64,000 nt of DNA from Fictibacillus solisalsi (GCF_900103485.1 NZ_FNHW01000006.1:1-64000), one strand, 5' to 3'. Shown: positions 1-8,957, numbered from the stretch's first letter. Program-made: numbers and translations. The notes: a model not told the origin generated them from the sequence alone.

Positions 1-29
1 CAGATACTAATCGGTCGAGGGCTTATCCT
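1..29 (+). rRNA. 23S rRNA, 3' end (partial)
   Basis: The first bases read as the conserved 3' terminus of Bacillus 23S rRNA (actaatcggtcgagggctta). Only the last ~29 nt are inside the window, and the mature end is placed by similarity, so it could be off by a few bases. Positions 30-139 are the 23S-5S spacer, in which I see nothing else. Confidence 0.8.
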
Positions 30-139
30 TAATTATCAGTACGTTTGGATGAAGTTATCTAGTTTTGAGGGAATATGCCTCAAAAACAAAAGGTTTGTCA
101 GCGACGAAGAAGATCGCCGTTGATCACAAACCGATATAT

Positions 140-256
140 GTCTGGTGGCAATAGCGAAGAGGTCACACCCGTTCCCATACCGAACACGGAAGTTAAGCTC
201 TTCAGCGCCGATGGTAGTTGGGGGCTTCCCCCTGTTAGAGTAGGACGTTGCCGGGC
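140..256 (+). rRNA. 5S ribosomal RNA
   Basis: About 117 nt with the standard Bacillus 5S landmarks: a 5' end tctggtggcaatagcgaaga, the central cacccgttcccataccgaac and a 3' end gtaggacgttgccgggc that pairs with the 5' end. It follows the 23S tail in the normal rrn order, and a rho-independent terminator lies 8 nt downstream. The exact 5' nucleotide (140 or 141) is uncertain. Confidence 0.95.
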
Positions 257-263
257 AAAGACG

Positions 264-297
264 AAGCACTGCTGAGAAATCAGCGGTGCTTTTTTAT
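264..297 (+). terminator. rRNA operon terminator
   Basis: An 11-bp stem (AGCACTGCTGA / TCAGCGGTGCT, one G-U pair) with a GAAA-like loop, followed by a run of T. It ends the rrn operon. Confidence 0.9.
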
Positions 298-326
298 TTT
301 GTCATGGAATGAAAATGACGTGATCT

Positions 327-446
327 GCAAGTAAATCGTGTCGAACCGCAAGTAAATTCCCAATCCCCGCAACTAAATCATGTCGAACCGCAAGTAAGAG
401 AGGCCAACCCGCAACTAAATGATGTCGAACCGCAACTAACGCAGGG
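327..446 (+). repeat. 21-bp-period tandem repeat, ~5.7 units
   Basis: Units start at 327, 348, 369, 390, 411 and 432. Each begins GCAA(G/C)TAA, and units 1, 3 and 5 continue A-TC/TG-tgTCGAACC, so there is also a 42-bp alternation. The period is seven codons, and one frame is open across it (Pro-Gln-Val/Leu-Asn-x-Val-Glu type), but I find no start codon or ribosome site in that frame. From 447 to 722 I see only a small hairpin (acaggt/acctgt, 533-550). Confidence 0.75.
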
Positions 447-722
447 AAAAGGGAACAAACCAGACTCCAAAGTCCGCTTCGCCATCATGATAAACCCCTA
501 ATTCGTCCGATTAAATTTAATAAAACTTACCAACAGGTCCACGAACCTGTCAGAAACTTTAATTAGCCTCTTTAAGATATAAGAAAGAAGACAAAGTTGT
601 ATAATCGGCTCCTATATTCAAATTTTCTTTTTCGTTGATAAGCTGTATACTTATAGAGGTGGATGCGAAAAGAACCCTTATTTATCAAGGGATAGGGCGA
701 TATCCTCATTAAATGAATGAGT

Positions 723-770
723 TTGTCGAAATACATACTATATGATAAAATAAGCATGAAAGCGCTTTAA
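723..770 (+). promoter_or_regulatory. Promoter with overlapping cre site for the permease
   Basis: A sigma-A-like promoter is visible: TTGTCG (723-728), 17 bp, TAAAAT (746-751). At 757-770 lies TGAAAGCGCTTTAA, which matches the CcpA cre consensus at 13 of 14 positions and sits on the expected start point. CcpA repression of the downstream permease is inferred from position. Confidence 0.7.
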
Positions 771-796
771 TTTGAAAGCAGGGAGGACAACATGAA

Positions 797-2179
797 ATGA
801 AGCAACAAGAGGAACTTCATCGTGGATTGGAATCAAGACATATTACGCTGATGTCACTTGGCGCCGCAATTGGTGTAGGATTATTTTTGGGTTCAGCCAG
901 TGCGATTAAGCTCGCAGGTCCGGCCATTCTTATAGCCTATACTATTGCAGGAGCTGTTATGTTTCTTATTATGCGTGCACTTGGGGAGATGGCGATTCAC
1001 AATCCCGTTGCCGGCTCTTTCAGCCGATATGCGAAGGATCATCTGGGACCGCTTTCCGGCTATATCACCGGGTGGAATTACTGGTTCTTATGGGTCGTTA
1101 CCTGTATGGCCGAGATTACAGCTGTGGGGATCTATATGGAGAAGTGGTTCCCAAACGTGCCGAATTGGATTTGGGCACTTGCAGCCCTCGTGATCATGGC
1201 TGCGGTAAACTTAATTACTGCCAAAGCATATGGCGAATTTGAATTCTGGTTTGCCATGATTAAGATAGTTGCCATTATCGCTTTGATTGTTTCTGGTTTG
1301 GGTATTATTTTCTTTGGATTCGGAAATCACGGAATTGCGACTGGAATCAGCAACCTCTGGTCACATGGAGGATTTGCTCCAAACGGATTTAAAGGCATTT
1401 TGATGTCCATGCAAATGGTCATGTTCGCGTTCCTGGGAATTGAGATGATCGGTGTAACCGCCGGGGAAGTCAAGAACCCCAAAAAGGTTTTGGCAAGGGC
1501 GATTAACACCGTGTTCTGGAGAATTTTATTATTCTACGTTGGTGCTTTATTTGTTATCATGTCCATTTATCCATGGAATGAAATCGGGACAACAGGAAGC
1601 CCGTTTGTGCTCACATTTGAGAAAATTGGTATCGTACAAGCAGCCGGTATCATTAACTTTGTAGTATTAACAGCGGCGCTTTCCAGCTGTAACAGCGGTA
1701 TCTTCAGTACTGGACGTATGCTGTTTAACCTGGCACAGCAAGAACAGGCACCTAAAGGGCTGAAAAAGATCAGCTCCAACGGTGTTCCATCAAAGGCCAT
1801 TTTACTTTCCGCAGGGGCATTGCTCATTGGGGTAGTGCTTAACTACTTGTTCCCGGGTTCTGCCGTATTTGTATGGATCACAAGTATCTCTACATTCGGT
1901 GCAATCTGGACATGGGGAACAATTCTTCTTTCCCAAATGAAGTTCAGAAGGTCATTGTCAGCGGACGAGCTTAAGGAATTGAAGTTCAAGACGCCATTCT
2001 GGCCGTACGGTTCATATATTGCTTTAGCGTTTTTACTGATGGTAATCGGGATCATGGGCTACTTCAAAGATACACGTGTTGCCCTCATCGTCGGTCCAAT
2101 TTGGATCTTGGGGCTTGTAGCCTTTTATTATGGAAAAGGACTTCATAAAAAGAATAAAGATCAGGAAAAAGTGGCATAA
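797..2179 (+). CDS. APC-family amino acid permease (ProY/HutT-like)
   Basis: A 460-residue integral membrane protein of the amino acid transporter (AAT) branch of the APC superfamily. It probably carries out proton-coupled uptake of an amino acid across the cytoplasmic membrane. The N-terminus has the family signature (SRHITLMSLGAAIGVGLFLG, about residues 14-33) and roughly 12 hydrophobic segments follow. From memory it resembles E. coli ProY most, especially around FSRYA, GYITGWNY and SIYPWN, but substrate cannot be read from sequence; proline, histidine or another amino acid is possible. The ATG at 792 leads straight to a stop, so the start is 797, 10 nt after GGGAGG. It is monocistronic and preceded by a cre site, so glucose repression is likely. 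Confidence 0.9.
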   Translation: MKQQEELHRGLESRHITLMSLGAAIGVGLFLGSASAIKLAGPAILIAYTIAGAVMFLIMRALGEMAIHNPVAGSFSRYAKDHLGPLSGYITGWNYWFLWVVTCMAEITAVGIYMEKWFPNVPNWIWALAALVIMAAVNLITAKAYGEFEFWFAMIKIVAIIALIVSGLGIIFFGFGNHGIATGISNLWSHGGFAPNGFKGILMSMQMVMFAFLGIEMIGVTAGEVKNPKKVLARAINTVFWRILLFYVGALFVIMSIYPWNEIGTTGSPFVLTFEKIGIVQAAGIINFVVLTAALSSCNSGIFSTGRMLFNLAQQEQAPKGLKKISSNGVPSKAILLSAGALLIGVVLNYLFPGSAVFVWITSISTFGAIWTWGTILLSQMKFRRSLSADELKELKFKTPFWPYGSYIALAFLLMVIGIMGYFKDTRVALIVGPIWILGLVAFYYGKGLHKKNKDQEKVA

Positions 2180-2189
2180 TGATAATCAG

Positions 2190-2219
2190 TTGTGCGTCAG
2201 CGATCACGCTGGCGTGCAA
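2190..2219 (+). terminator. Hairpin after permease
   Basis: A 13-bp stem (TTGTGCGTCAGCG / CGCTGGCGTGCAA) with loop ATCA just after the permease stop. It lacks a clean T-tract directly after the stem, so termination is probable rather than certain. Confidence 0.55.
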
Positions 2220-2305
2220 CTTCCTTAAAAAAAAGGGTTGCATGAAAACGGATTCCATGATATATTTATTATTGTCGACTCGGACATACAAATGAATTAC
2301 TTTTT

Positions 2306-2325
2306 TATCATCGCGGGGTGGAGCA
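2306..2325 (+). repeat. Partial duplicate of tRNA-fMet 5' end
   Basis: The 20 bp here are identical to 2441-2460, which is the last 6 nt upstream plus the first 14 nt of the tRNA-fMet gene. After that the sequences diverge, so no second tRNA is encoded. Confidence 0.85.
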
Positions 2326-2446
2326 ACGAGCGTTACAGCACGAGTAAGCTTCGAGTAACCTTGACGGATATAAAAGTAAGGATCAGCTTGTAGAGGAAGA
2401 GGTTAAGCTTCGGAAGAATAACATCATCCGTTAGCATTCATATCAT

Positions 2447-2523
<77 letters not shown>

Positions 2524-2560
2524 ATTTAATTTATCTGCTCACCATGAGTAAATGATAAAT

Positions 2561-2636
2561 GGATCCGTGGTGTAGCGGTTAACATGCCTGCCTGTCACGC
2601 AGGAGATCGCCGGTTCGATCCCGGTCGGGTCCGCCA
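2561..2636 (+). tRNA. tRNA-Asp(GTC)
   Basis: A 76-nt cloverleaf with anticodon GTC (cctGTCAcgc), acceptor stem GGATCCG/CGGGTCC, T-loop GGTTCGATCCC and encoded CCA. It lies 37 nt after the initiator tRNA and is probably co-transcribed with it. Confidence 0.95.
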
Positions 2637-2647
2637 TCTTTAAACGT

Positions 2648-2677
2648 AAACGAAACAATTTGTTTCGTGTTTTTTTA
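2648..2677 (+). terminator. tRNA cluster terminator
   Basis: Stem ACGAAACA/TGTTTCGT with a short loop followed by seven T residues, 12 nt after tRNA-Asp. Confidence 0.85.
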
Positions 2678-2729
2678 TGTAAAAATAGGTTTTTTGGTTG
2701 AAATAAGATAAACTAATAAAAGAACACAT

Positions 2730-2764
2730 AACCCTTAGGATCTCAGATGCCTAGGGTTTTTTCA
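2730..2764 (+). terminator. Hairpin with T-tract upstream of thiL
   Basis: Stem AACCCTTAGG / CCTAGGGTT with one bulge followed by six T. It may be a second terminator or a leader attenuator for the thiL operon. The rest of 2765-2861 holds three similar ggttttttcataag-type strings and nothing else that I recognise. Confidence 0.55.
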
Positions 2765-2861
2765 TAAGAAAAAACAAAGGGTTTTTTGAAAAGAGAAATT
2801 AAAAGGTTTTTTCATAAGTAAAAAAGTTCAAAGTTAAATTCGCAAAGGAAAGGTACATACG

Positions 2862-3842
2862 ATGCGGGATGAGTTTGAGTGGATTAAAACGATCAGTCCG
2901 GCTGGCCACCGTCAGTCGTCTGTCATACAGGGAATCGGCGATGATGCGGCCCTTGTTCAAGGTTCATCCTGGGATCAGATTGTGTGCTTGGACACGATGG
3001 TGGAGGGTATCCATTTCACCAGTGAGACGATGACCCCTTATCATGTGGGTTATAAGGCGCTGGCTGCAAACATCAGCGATATTGCGGCCATGGGCGGTGT
3101 TCCTCTTTTCTATCTGGTTTCCATTGCGATTCCTTCCACTTGGGAGGAGGACAGGCTTTCCCAAGTTTATAAAGGAATGGCTGACCTGGCTGAGGGGTAT
3201 GAGATGGATCTGATTGGCGGTGACACGGTTTCAACTAAGGGACCGCTCGTTTTGTCGGTTACCGTCATCGGACAAGTGGAGCCGGGCAGAAAATTGCTCA
3301 GAAGCAATGCCAAGCCGGGTGACGTAGTGTTTTTATCAGGATCTGTTGGCGACTCGGCAGGCGGCCTGAAACTGTTGCTGGAACGGTCGGTGACAGGTGC
3401 TTTTACCGCAGAAGAAAAACAACTCGTAAAAGCGCACCAGCTTCCCGAACCGCATGTGGGGCCGGGACGGATTTTGGCTTCCCTCGACAAACGGGTGGCA
3501 CTAAATGACATCAGTGACGGTGTGGCGAGCGAGGCGAATGAGATTGCTGAAGCGAGCGGAGTGGCTCTTACCCTTTTTCATGACAAGCTTCCCAGAAGTC
3601 CGGTGCTTCGGATGTATCCAGAGGATCAACAAGATCAATGGATTCTTTTTGGCGGAGAGGATTATAAGCTGATCGGGACGATGTCTCCAAAGGACTTTTC
3701 ACAGGTAGAAGCTGCTTGCAAGAAGGCGGGATATACGTTAACTGTCATCGGTGAGGTTTCCGGCGGGGAGCCCGGAGTGCGGCTTAAAAAAGGATCACAC
3801 ATGGAACCGCTGTTGAAGGCTGGATACAATCATTTTTCGTAA
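2862..3842 (+). CDS. thiL: Thiamine-monophosphate kinase
   Basis: A 326-residue cytoplasmic enzyme that phosphorylates thiamine monophosphate to thiamine diphosphate using ATP. Metal- and nucleotide-binding segments of the PurM/ThiL fold are visible: IGDDAAL (25-31), LDTMVEGIHF (about 43-52), NISDIAAMGG (about 70-79), LIGGDT (about 116-121) and GGEDYKL near residue 265. Length is typical. AGGAAAGG precedes the ATG. It is the first gene of a tight operon thiL-tsaE-tsaB-rimI-tsaD, the usual Bacillus order, so it is transcribed with the tRNA t6A genes. Confidence 0.97.
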   Translation: MRDEFEWIKTISPAGHRQSSVIQGIGDDAALVQGSSWDQIVCLDTMVEGIHFTSETMTPYHVGYKALAANISDIAAMGGVPLFYLVSIAIPSTWEEDRLSQVYKGMADLAEGYEMDLIGGDTVSTKGPLVLSVTVIGQVEPGRKLLRSNAKPGDVVFLSGSVGDSAGGLKLLLERSVTGAFTAEEKQLVKAHQLPEPHVGPGRILASLDKRVALNDISDGVASEANEIAEASGVALTLFHDKLPRSPVLRMYPEDQQDQWILFGGEDYKLIGTMSPKDFSQVEAACKKAGYTLTVIGEVSGGEPGVRLKKGSHMEPLLKAGYNHFS

Positions 3843-3856
3843 TAGAGGTGCATCAA

Positions 3857-4312
3857 ATGGAACAATTAATAATAAGTACAACCTCTCCTGAAGAAACGGC
3901 GGAACTGGCTGAAAAGCTTAGCACCCTGCTTCAGGCTGGTGATGTTCTGACACTCGAAGGAGATTTGGGTGCGGGCAAAACAACGTTTACTAAAGGTCTT
4001 GCCAAGGGGCTTGGAGTTAAACGGGTCGTCAATTCGCCAACCTTCACGATCATCAAAGAATATAAAGGGCGCGTGCCTTTTTATCATATGGATGTATACC
4101 GGCTGGAAGACAGTGATGAGGATCTGGGATTTGAGGAATATTTTGAAGGCGAAGGAGTGACGGTGGTCGAGTGGGCACAGTTCATTGCCGACCGTCTTCC
4201 CGAAGAACGATTAAATATTGATATCCGGCGTACGGGAGATGAGACAAGGGAATTAAAGTTCACTCCTTCCGGTGAACGGTTTATTAAGGTATGTAAGGAG
4301 TTAGAAAAATGA
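3857..4312 (+). CDS. tsaE: tRNA t6A biosynthesis ATPase TsaE
   Basis: A 151-residue P-loop ATPase of the TsaBDE complex, which adds threonylcarbamoyl to A37 of ANN-decoding tRNAs. The Walker A motif GDLGAGKT lies at 35-42 and the family motif NSPTF at 59-63, followed by the HMDVYRL segment. I choose ATG 3857, 6 nt after the site AGAGGTG; a GTG at 3848 is in frame but overlaps that ribosome site. The gene lies 14 nt after thiL and overlaps tsaB by 4 nt (ATGA), so translation is coupled. Confidence 0.95.
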   Translation: MEQLIISTTSPEETAELAEKLSTLLQAGDVLTLEGDLGAGKTTFTKGLAKGLGVKRVVNSPTFTIIKEYKGRVPFYHMDVYRLEDSDEDLGFEEYFEGEGVTVVEWAQFIADRLPEERLNIDIRRTGDETRELKFTPSGERFIKVCKELEK

Positions 4313-5001
4313 AAGCTCTGGCGATCGACACCTCCAACCTCGTAATGGGAATCGCGGTACTGGATGGCGAAAAAGTGATCGGTGAATATATTACTAATCT
4401 AAAAAAGAATCATTCTGTTCGGGTGATGCCGGCAATTCATGACGTTATGAAAGAAGCGAACGTCAAGCCGGCCGAGCTGGACCGAATTATTGCGGCGAAA
4501 GGACCGGGTTCCTATACCGGTGTAAGAATTGGGGTAACCATCGCCAAAACCATGGCCTGGACGCTGAAAAAAGAACTTGTAGGTGTCTCAAGCCTGGAAG
4601 TGGTGGCGCAAAACGGCAAGTATTTTGGCGGGTATGTCTGTCCACTGTTTGATGCCAGACGCACCCAGCTGTATACAGGGCTGTATGGCAAAAAAGACGG
4701 ACAGTTTCAAGCCGTAAAAGAAGATCGCCTTGTATTGAGGGATAACTGGTTGAGCGAGCTGAAAAAGCTGGATCAGCCGGTTCTGTTTCTAGGGAATGAC
4801 CTTGATATGCACAAGGAACGGATTTTCGAGGAGCTTGGCGATCAGGCGGTGTTTGGAGGTATTGCAGACCACAATCCGCGCCCTTCAGAATTGGGGAGGA
4901 TCGGTGTGGAACGTGAGCCGGAACCGGTTCATCATTTTGTGCCCAGTTACCTTCAGCTTGCAGAAGCGGAAGCCAATTGGCTGGCAGCTCAGAAAAAGTA
5001 G
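4309..5001 (+). CDS. tsaB: tRNA t6A biosynthesis protein TsaB
   Basis: A 230-residue ASKHA-fold protein that pairs with TsaD and supports t6A transfer; it has no independent catalysis. The glycine-rich family motif GPGSYTGVRIG is at about 65-75, after an N-terminal AIDTSN phosphate-loop relic. Its start overlaps the tsaE stop (ATGA). It was formerly called YeaZ/YdiC. Confidence 0.95.
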   Translation: MKALAIDTSNLVMGIAVLDGEKVIGEYITNLKKNHSVRVMPAIHDVMKEANVKPAELDRIIAAKGPGSYTGVRIGVTIAKTMAWTLKKELVGVSSLEVVAQNGKYFGGYVCPLFDARRTQLYTGLYGKKDGQFQAVKEDRLVLRDNWLSELKKLDQPVLFLGNDLDMHKERIFEELGDQAVFGGIADHNPRPSELGRIGVEREPEPVHHFVPSYLQLAEAEANWLAAQKK

Positions 5002-5010
5002 GTGCGAAAC

Positions 5011-5460
5011 ATGGAGGAGACGTTCACATACAGGTTGGCAACGGTCCATGATCTTCAGGACATTTTAGAGATTGAGCATGCGTCCTTTACGCTGCCCTGG
5101 ACACAGGAGGCGTTCTACAACGAGATTGTGCATAATCAATTTGCTTATTATCTTCTGATTGAAGCGGACGGGAGGACCGTTGGTTACTGCGGTGTCTGGG
5201 TGATCATAGATGATGCGCATATTACTAATGTAGCCATACGGCCCGAATACCGGGGCAGAAAGCTTGGAGAAGCGATTATGCGCCAGGCGATGCATCTGGC
5301 CGGAAGGTATGGTGCGGCAAGGCTCAGCCTTGAAGTAAGAGTGACCAATTATGTGGCACAAAATTTATACCGCAAGCTGGGTTTCCAGGATGGCGGTATC
5401 CGAAAAAAATATTACAGCGACAACGGGGAAGACGCGTTAGTCATGTGGGTGATGCTTTAA
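5011..5460 (+). CDS. rimI: Ribosomal protein bS18 N-alanine acetyltransferase
   Basis: A 149-residue GNAT-fold acetyltransferase. The acetyl-CoA loop RGRKLGEAI is visible in the middle, with the VAIRPEYRG lead-in typical of RimI, and the C-terminal [21 protein letters not shown] signature is present. The family acetylates the N-terminus of ribosomal protein S18. ATG 5011 is preceded by AAGTAGGTG; a GTG at 5002 is possible but would overlap that site. Its stop overlaps the tsaD start by one base (TAATG). Confidence 0.93.
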   Translation: MEETFTYRLATVHDLQDILEIEHASFTLPWTQEAFYNEIVHNQFAYYLLIEADGRTVGYCGVWVIIDDAHITNVAIRPEYRGRKLGEAIMRQAMHLAGRYGAARLSLEVRVTNYVAQNLYRKLGFQDGGIRKKYYSDNGEDALVMWVML

Positions 5461-6476
5461 TGAAACAAGATGAAATCATATTATCAATTGAAACGAGCTG
5501 TGACGAAACAGCTGTCGCGCTGATCAAAAATGGGACCGAGATTCTCGCAAACGTGGTGGCTTCACAGATTGAAAGCCATAAACGGTTCGGCGGGGTGGTT
5601 CCGGAAGTCGCTTCGCGCCATCACGTGGAACAGATGACGGTCGTGACAGAGGAAGCACTACAGCAGGCAGGGCTTACGATGGAGGATGTGACCGCTGTGG
5701 CGGTAACGGAAGGACCGGGGCTTGTCGGAGCGCTTTTGATCGGAGTGAACGCGGCCAAGGCGCTGGCGTTTGCTCATGGGTTGCCATTGGTGCCGGTGCA
5801 TCATATTGCCGGTCATATCTATGCGAACCGACTGATCACTGAAATGAAGTTTCCGCTTCTGGCTCTTGTGGTTTCAGGAGGGCATACGGAGCTTGTTCTG
5901 ATGGAAAAGCACGGATCATTTGAGGTGATTGGCGAGACACGGGACGACGCAGCGGGAGAAGCCTATGACAAAGTGGCCCGTACGCTTAACCTACCGTACC
6001 CGGGAGGACCTCATATCGATAAGCTCGCACAAAACGGCGAGCCGGTGCTGAAGCTTCCGCGGGCCTGGCTTGAACCGGATTCGTATGACTTTAGCTTCAG
6101 CGGGCTGAAATCGGCTGTGATCAATACGGTTCATAATGCCGCCCAGCGTGGAGAAACAATCCGACCGGAAGACCTGGCCGCAAGTTTCCAGGCTTCGGTC
6201 GTCGAAGTGCTTGTGGAAAAAGCCGCACGGGCCGCACGGGAAAACAACGTCAAGCAGGTGTTGTTAGCTGGTGGTGTAGCAGCGAACCAGGGACTGCGCA
6301 AGGCACTGGAAGAGCGGTTCTCGGATCTTCCACAGGAGCTTGTCATTCCGCCGCTCTATTTATGCACAGATAACGCAGCGATGATTGGTGCTGCGGGCAG
6401 TGTAGCGTATCAAAAGGGCAAAAGAGCCGACTGGGCGCTAAATGGCGTGCCGGGACTGGATCTGGAAGCTCAATAA
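5460..6476 (+). CDS. tsaD: tRNA N6-adenosine threonylcarbamoyltransferase
   Basis: A 338-residue catalytic subunit of the t6A complex (older names gcp, ydiE). It transfers the threonylcarbamoyl group from its AMP adduct to tRNA A37. The metal-binding pair H115 and H119 lies in VHHIAGH, with SGGHTEL and the C-terminal [10 protein letters not shown] segment also present. The ATG at 5460 shares its A with the rimI stop; the upstream GTG is not needed. Last gene of the thiL operon, with a terminator 8 nt downstream. Confidence 0.97.
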   Translation: MKQDEIILSIETSCDETAVALIKNGTEILANVVASQIESHKRFGGVVPEVASRHHVEQMTVVTEEALQQAGLTMEDVTAVAVTEGPGLVGALLIGVNAAKALAFAHGLPLVPVHHIAGHIYANRLITEMKFPLLALVVSGGHTELVLMEKHGSFEVIGETRDDAAGEAYDKVARTLNLPYPGGPHIDKLAQNGEPVLKLPRAWLEPDSYDFSFSGLKSAVINTVHNAAQRGETIRPEDLAASFQASVVEVLVEKAARAARENNVKQVLLAGGVAANQGLRKALEERFSDLPQELVIPPLYLCTDNAAMIGAAGSVAYQKGKRADWALNGVPGLDLEAQ

Positions 6477-6483
6477 ATGCAAG

Positions 6484-6520
6484 GAAATCCCTTCTTATCA
6501 ACAGATGAGAAGGGATTTTT
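6484..6520 (+). terminator. thiL-tsaD operon terminator
   Basis: Stem AAATCCCTTCTtATC / GATgAGAAGGGATTT followed by T residues, immediately after tsaD. Confidence 0.9.
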
Positions 6521-6544
6521 TGATTTGTTTGTTCATTTTGTCCC

Positions 6545-6738
6545 TACTTGTGGATGTGGACAAACTTATCCACAGGTCAGACGAATTTGTGTGTAAATAA
6601 AATGAAAGCAGAAAAAACGCTAATTCCACCTGTGTATAAAATACTGTGGATAACTATCGGTTGATCTGTGGATAATGTGCATAAGTGTGTGAATTGAGGA
6701 ATTTTATCCTGTTTTTATGTGTATAAGTATGTGGATAC
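6545..6738. promoter_or_regulatory. DnaA-box cluster downstream of tsaD
   Basis: Three perfect DnaA boxes TTATCCACA are present: 6566-6574 on the + strand, and 6645-6653 and 6667-6675 on the - strand. Single-mismatch copies lie at 6555-6563, 6631-6639, 6676-6684, 6718-6726 and 6730-6738. Eight boxes in under 200 bp is far above chance. From memory, B. subtilis has a DnaA-box cluster next to gcp (tsaD) that titrates DnaA and restrains initiation, so position as well as sequence appears conserved. The region has no gene. Confidence 0.85.
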
Positions 6739-6758
6739 TGTGAATTGTTTAAAAATAA

Positions 6759-6786
6759 AAACAATGGCTTGTTGCCATTGTTTTAA
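6759..6786 (-). terminator. Terminator overlapping abc-f stop
   Basis: Stem AAAACAATGGC / GCCATTGTTTT; on the - strand it is followed by T-rich sequence. The stem includes the stop codon of the ABC-F gene. Confidence 0.8.
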
Positions 6787-8723
6787 TTCTCTTCCTGAAG
6801 TTGTTCCCATTCTTCCATCAACAGTTCCATTTCAGCGCTCAATGCCTCGATCTGCTCATTGTGCTTCTGGGTTTTTTCATAATCCTGAAAGATTTCAGGG
6901 TCACACAAAGCTTCTTCATGCTCGGCCTGGCGGGCTTCAAGGGTCTCTAAAAGACCTTCAATCTCTTCAATCCTTCTCAGGCGCTTCCGGTCTTCCCGCT
7001 TAGCTGCTTTATCCTGACGGTAGCTGCCAACGGGCGGTTCATCTTTTTTGGCAGAGGGAGCAGAGGCTTCTTGGCTTTTTTTCAGGAATTCTTCCCGTTC
7101 TCTCGTTTCTGTTTTCTTATCCACATAGTAATCATAGTCACCGAGATAGTTGGTAATCTGGGTGCGGGACAGTTCGGCTACCTTTGTGGCGATCCTGTTG
7201 ATAAAGTAACGGTCGTGGGAAACAAAGACGATCGTTCCCGGATAATTAATCAGCGCCTGCTCGAGGACTTCCTTGCTGTCGAGGTCCAGATGGTTCGTCG
7301 GCTCGTCCAGAAGAAGCAGGTTGGCTTTTTGCATCATCAGCTTAGCGAGAGCGAGCCGTGCTTTTTGTCCGCCGCTCAGCTCATTGACGAGCTTTAGTAC
7401 ATCGTCACCGCTGAACAGAAAGTTTCCGAGAATGGTGCGAATCTCTTTTTCCGTTTTGTCCGGATATTCATCCCACAGCTCGTTCAGCAGGGTTTTCCTG
7501 GAGTTCAGGTTGGCCTGCTCCTGCTCGTAGTGGCCGATCTTCACATTGGCTCCATACCGGATGGTGCCATCAAGAAGCGGAAGCTGTTTTAAAATCGCCT
7601 TTAGCAGGGTGGATTTTCCGATACCGTTCGGCCCGACAAGCGCTACTGCATCCTGACGGGATACATCGTAATTGATGTTGGTAATGAGCGGGATTCCGTC
7701 CTCATAGCCGGTCGCCACATTTTCAAGCTTCAGCACATCATTTCCGCTCTGCCGCTCAATATCAAACATGAAGGAAGCGGACTTCTCATCACCGAGCGGC
7801 TTGTCCATCACTTCCATGCGCTCAAGTTGCTTTCTGCGGCTCTGCGCGCGTTTGGTGGTAGAGGCGCGGACCAGGTTTTTCTGGACAAAATCCTGAAGCT
7901 TGGCGATTTCGTCCTGTTGCTTTTCGTACGCTTTCATGTCGAGGGCGAGACGTTCGGCCTTCTGCTCCAGAAACTGCGTGTAGTTTCCTTTATATTTGTA
8001 GGAGCGGTGCCGCGTAATTTCATAGACCGTGGTTACGATTTTGTCCAGGAAGTAACGGTCATGGGATACGAGCAGAATGGCGCCTGGATAGGACTGAAGG
8101 TATTGCTCCAGCCAGGAAAGTGTTTCGATGTCCAGGTGGTTGGTCGGCTCATCGAGAATCAAGAGGTCTGGCTTGGTTAAGAGCAGTTTCGCCAGTGCGA
8201 GTCTCGTTTTCTGTCCGCCGCTTAAGGTTGCTACTGATGTTGCGGGATCAAAGTCGGCGAACTGAAACCCGTGGAGCACGGTGCGGATTTCTGCTTCGTA
8301 CTGATAACCGCCTGCTTCCTTAAACGTGATCTGCAGCTCATCGTATTCTTTTAACAGCTTGTTGTAGCTGTTTTCGTCTTCAATCAGCGCAGGGTCACCC
8401 ATGCGGCTTTCCATGCTGCGCAGCTGTTTTTCCATTTTTCGAAGCGGTTCAAACACACTCAGCATCTCATCCCAGATGGAGAGGCTTGATTCGAGGCCCG
8501 TGTCCTGTGCGAGATAGCCCACCTTGACGCCTTTTGGCATAATGAGCTGTCCTGAATCATAGGACAGGTCGCCGGTAATGATTTTCAACAGCGTGGATTT
8601 ACCCGCTCCGTTTCTTCCAACGAGCGCGATCCGGTCGCGTGTTTGGACTTCGAGCTTAATATTCGATAAAATAGGGTCAGCCCCAAACGATTTTGTTAAG
8701 TCATTCACTTGCAAAATAATCAC
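6783..8723 (-). CDS. ABC-F family ATP-binding protein (YdiF-like)
   Basis: A 646-residue soluble protein with two ABC ATPase domains and no membrane segment, as in ribosome-associated ABC-F proteins. Domain 1 has Walker A GRNGAGKST (about 36-44) and signature LSGGQKTR; a charged linker follows; domain 2 has GPNGIGKST and LSGGQKAR. Each domain has the LLLDEPTNHLD Walker B typical of ABC-F. A charged coiled-coil tail ends the protein. The start is GTG (8721-8723) after GAGGTGAC on the - strand. The context tsaD-ydiF-moaC-rex matches Bacillus, so the B. subtilis counterpart is probably YdiF, but resistance versus housekeeping function cannot be told. Confidence 0.93.
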   Translation of the reverse strand: MIILQVNDLTKSFGADPILSNIKLEVQTRDRIALVGRNGAGKSTLLKIITGDLSYDSGQLIMPKGVKVGYLAQDTGLESSLSIWDEMLSVFEPLRKMEKQLRSMESRMGDPALIEDENSYNKLLKEYDELQITFKEAGGYQYEAEIRTVLHGFQFADFDPATSVATLSGGQKTRLALAKLLLTKPDLLILDEPTNHLDIETLSWLEQYLQSYPGAILLVSHDRYFLDKIVTTVYEITRHRSYKYKGNYTQFLEQKAERLALDMKAYEKQQDEIAKLQDFVQKNLVRASTTKRAQSRRKQLERMEVMDKPLGDEKSASFMFDIERQSGNDVLKLENVATGYEDGIPLITNINYDVSRQDAVALVGPNGIGKSTLLKAILKQLPLLDGTIRYGANVKIGHYEQEQANLNSRKTLLNELWDEYPDKTEKEIRTILGNFLFSGDDVLKLVNELSGGQKARLALAKLMMQKANLLLLDEPTNHLDLDSKEVLEQALINYPGTIVFVSHDRYFINRIATKVAELSRTQITNYLGDYDYYVDKKTETREREEFLKKSQEASAPSAKKDEPPVGSYRQDKAAKREDRKRLRRIEEIEGLLETLEARQAEHEEALCDPEIFQDYEKTQKHNEQIEALSAEMELLMEEWEQLQEEN

Positions 8724-8957
8724 TGTACGTCACCTCAAATTCCTGTCAACAAAACATCAAGAAACAGACGGGGTGCAAAACGACAAAAAATGCACGGGGT
8801 TACGCCTGTTTTGCTGTAATCTGTCTACTCTTAGTGTAGCCTACAAAAGCAAAGCCGGGCAACTAATCAATGTTCAACATATTGTTATATATTCAGAGAA
8901 GAAGCAACTGCCATTCTATAGTAAGATAGTGTATATTTTAGGAAGAAGGAGTAGGAA

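Noticed and set aside
327-446. CRISPR-like array
   Set aside because: Units are contiguous 21-mers without unique spacers, and no cas genes are present.
2306-2400. Second tRNA-fMet gene
   Set aside because: Only the first 14 nt match; no anticodon or T arms follow.
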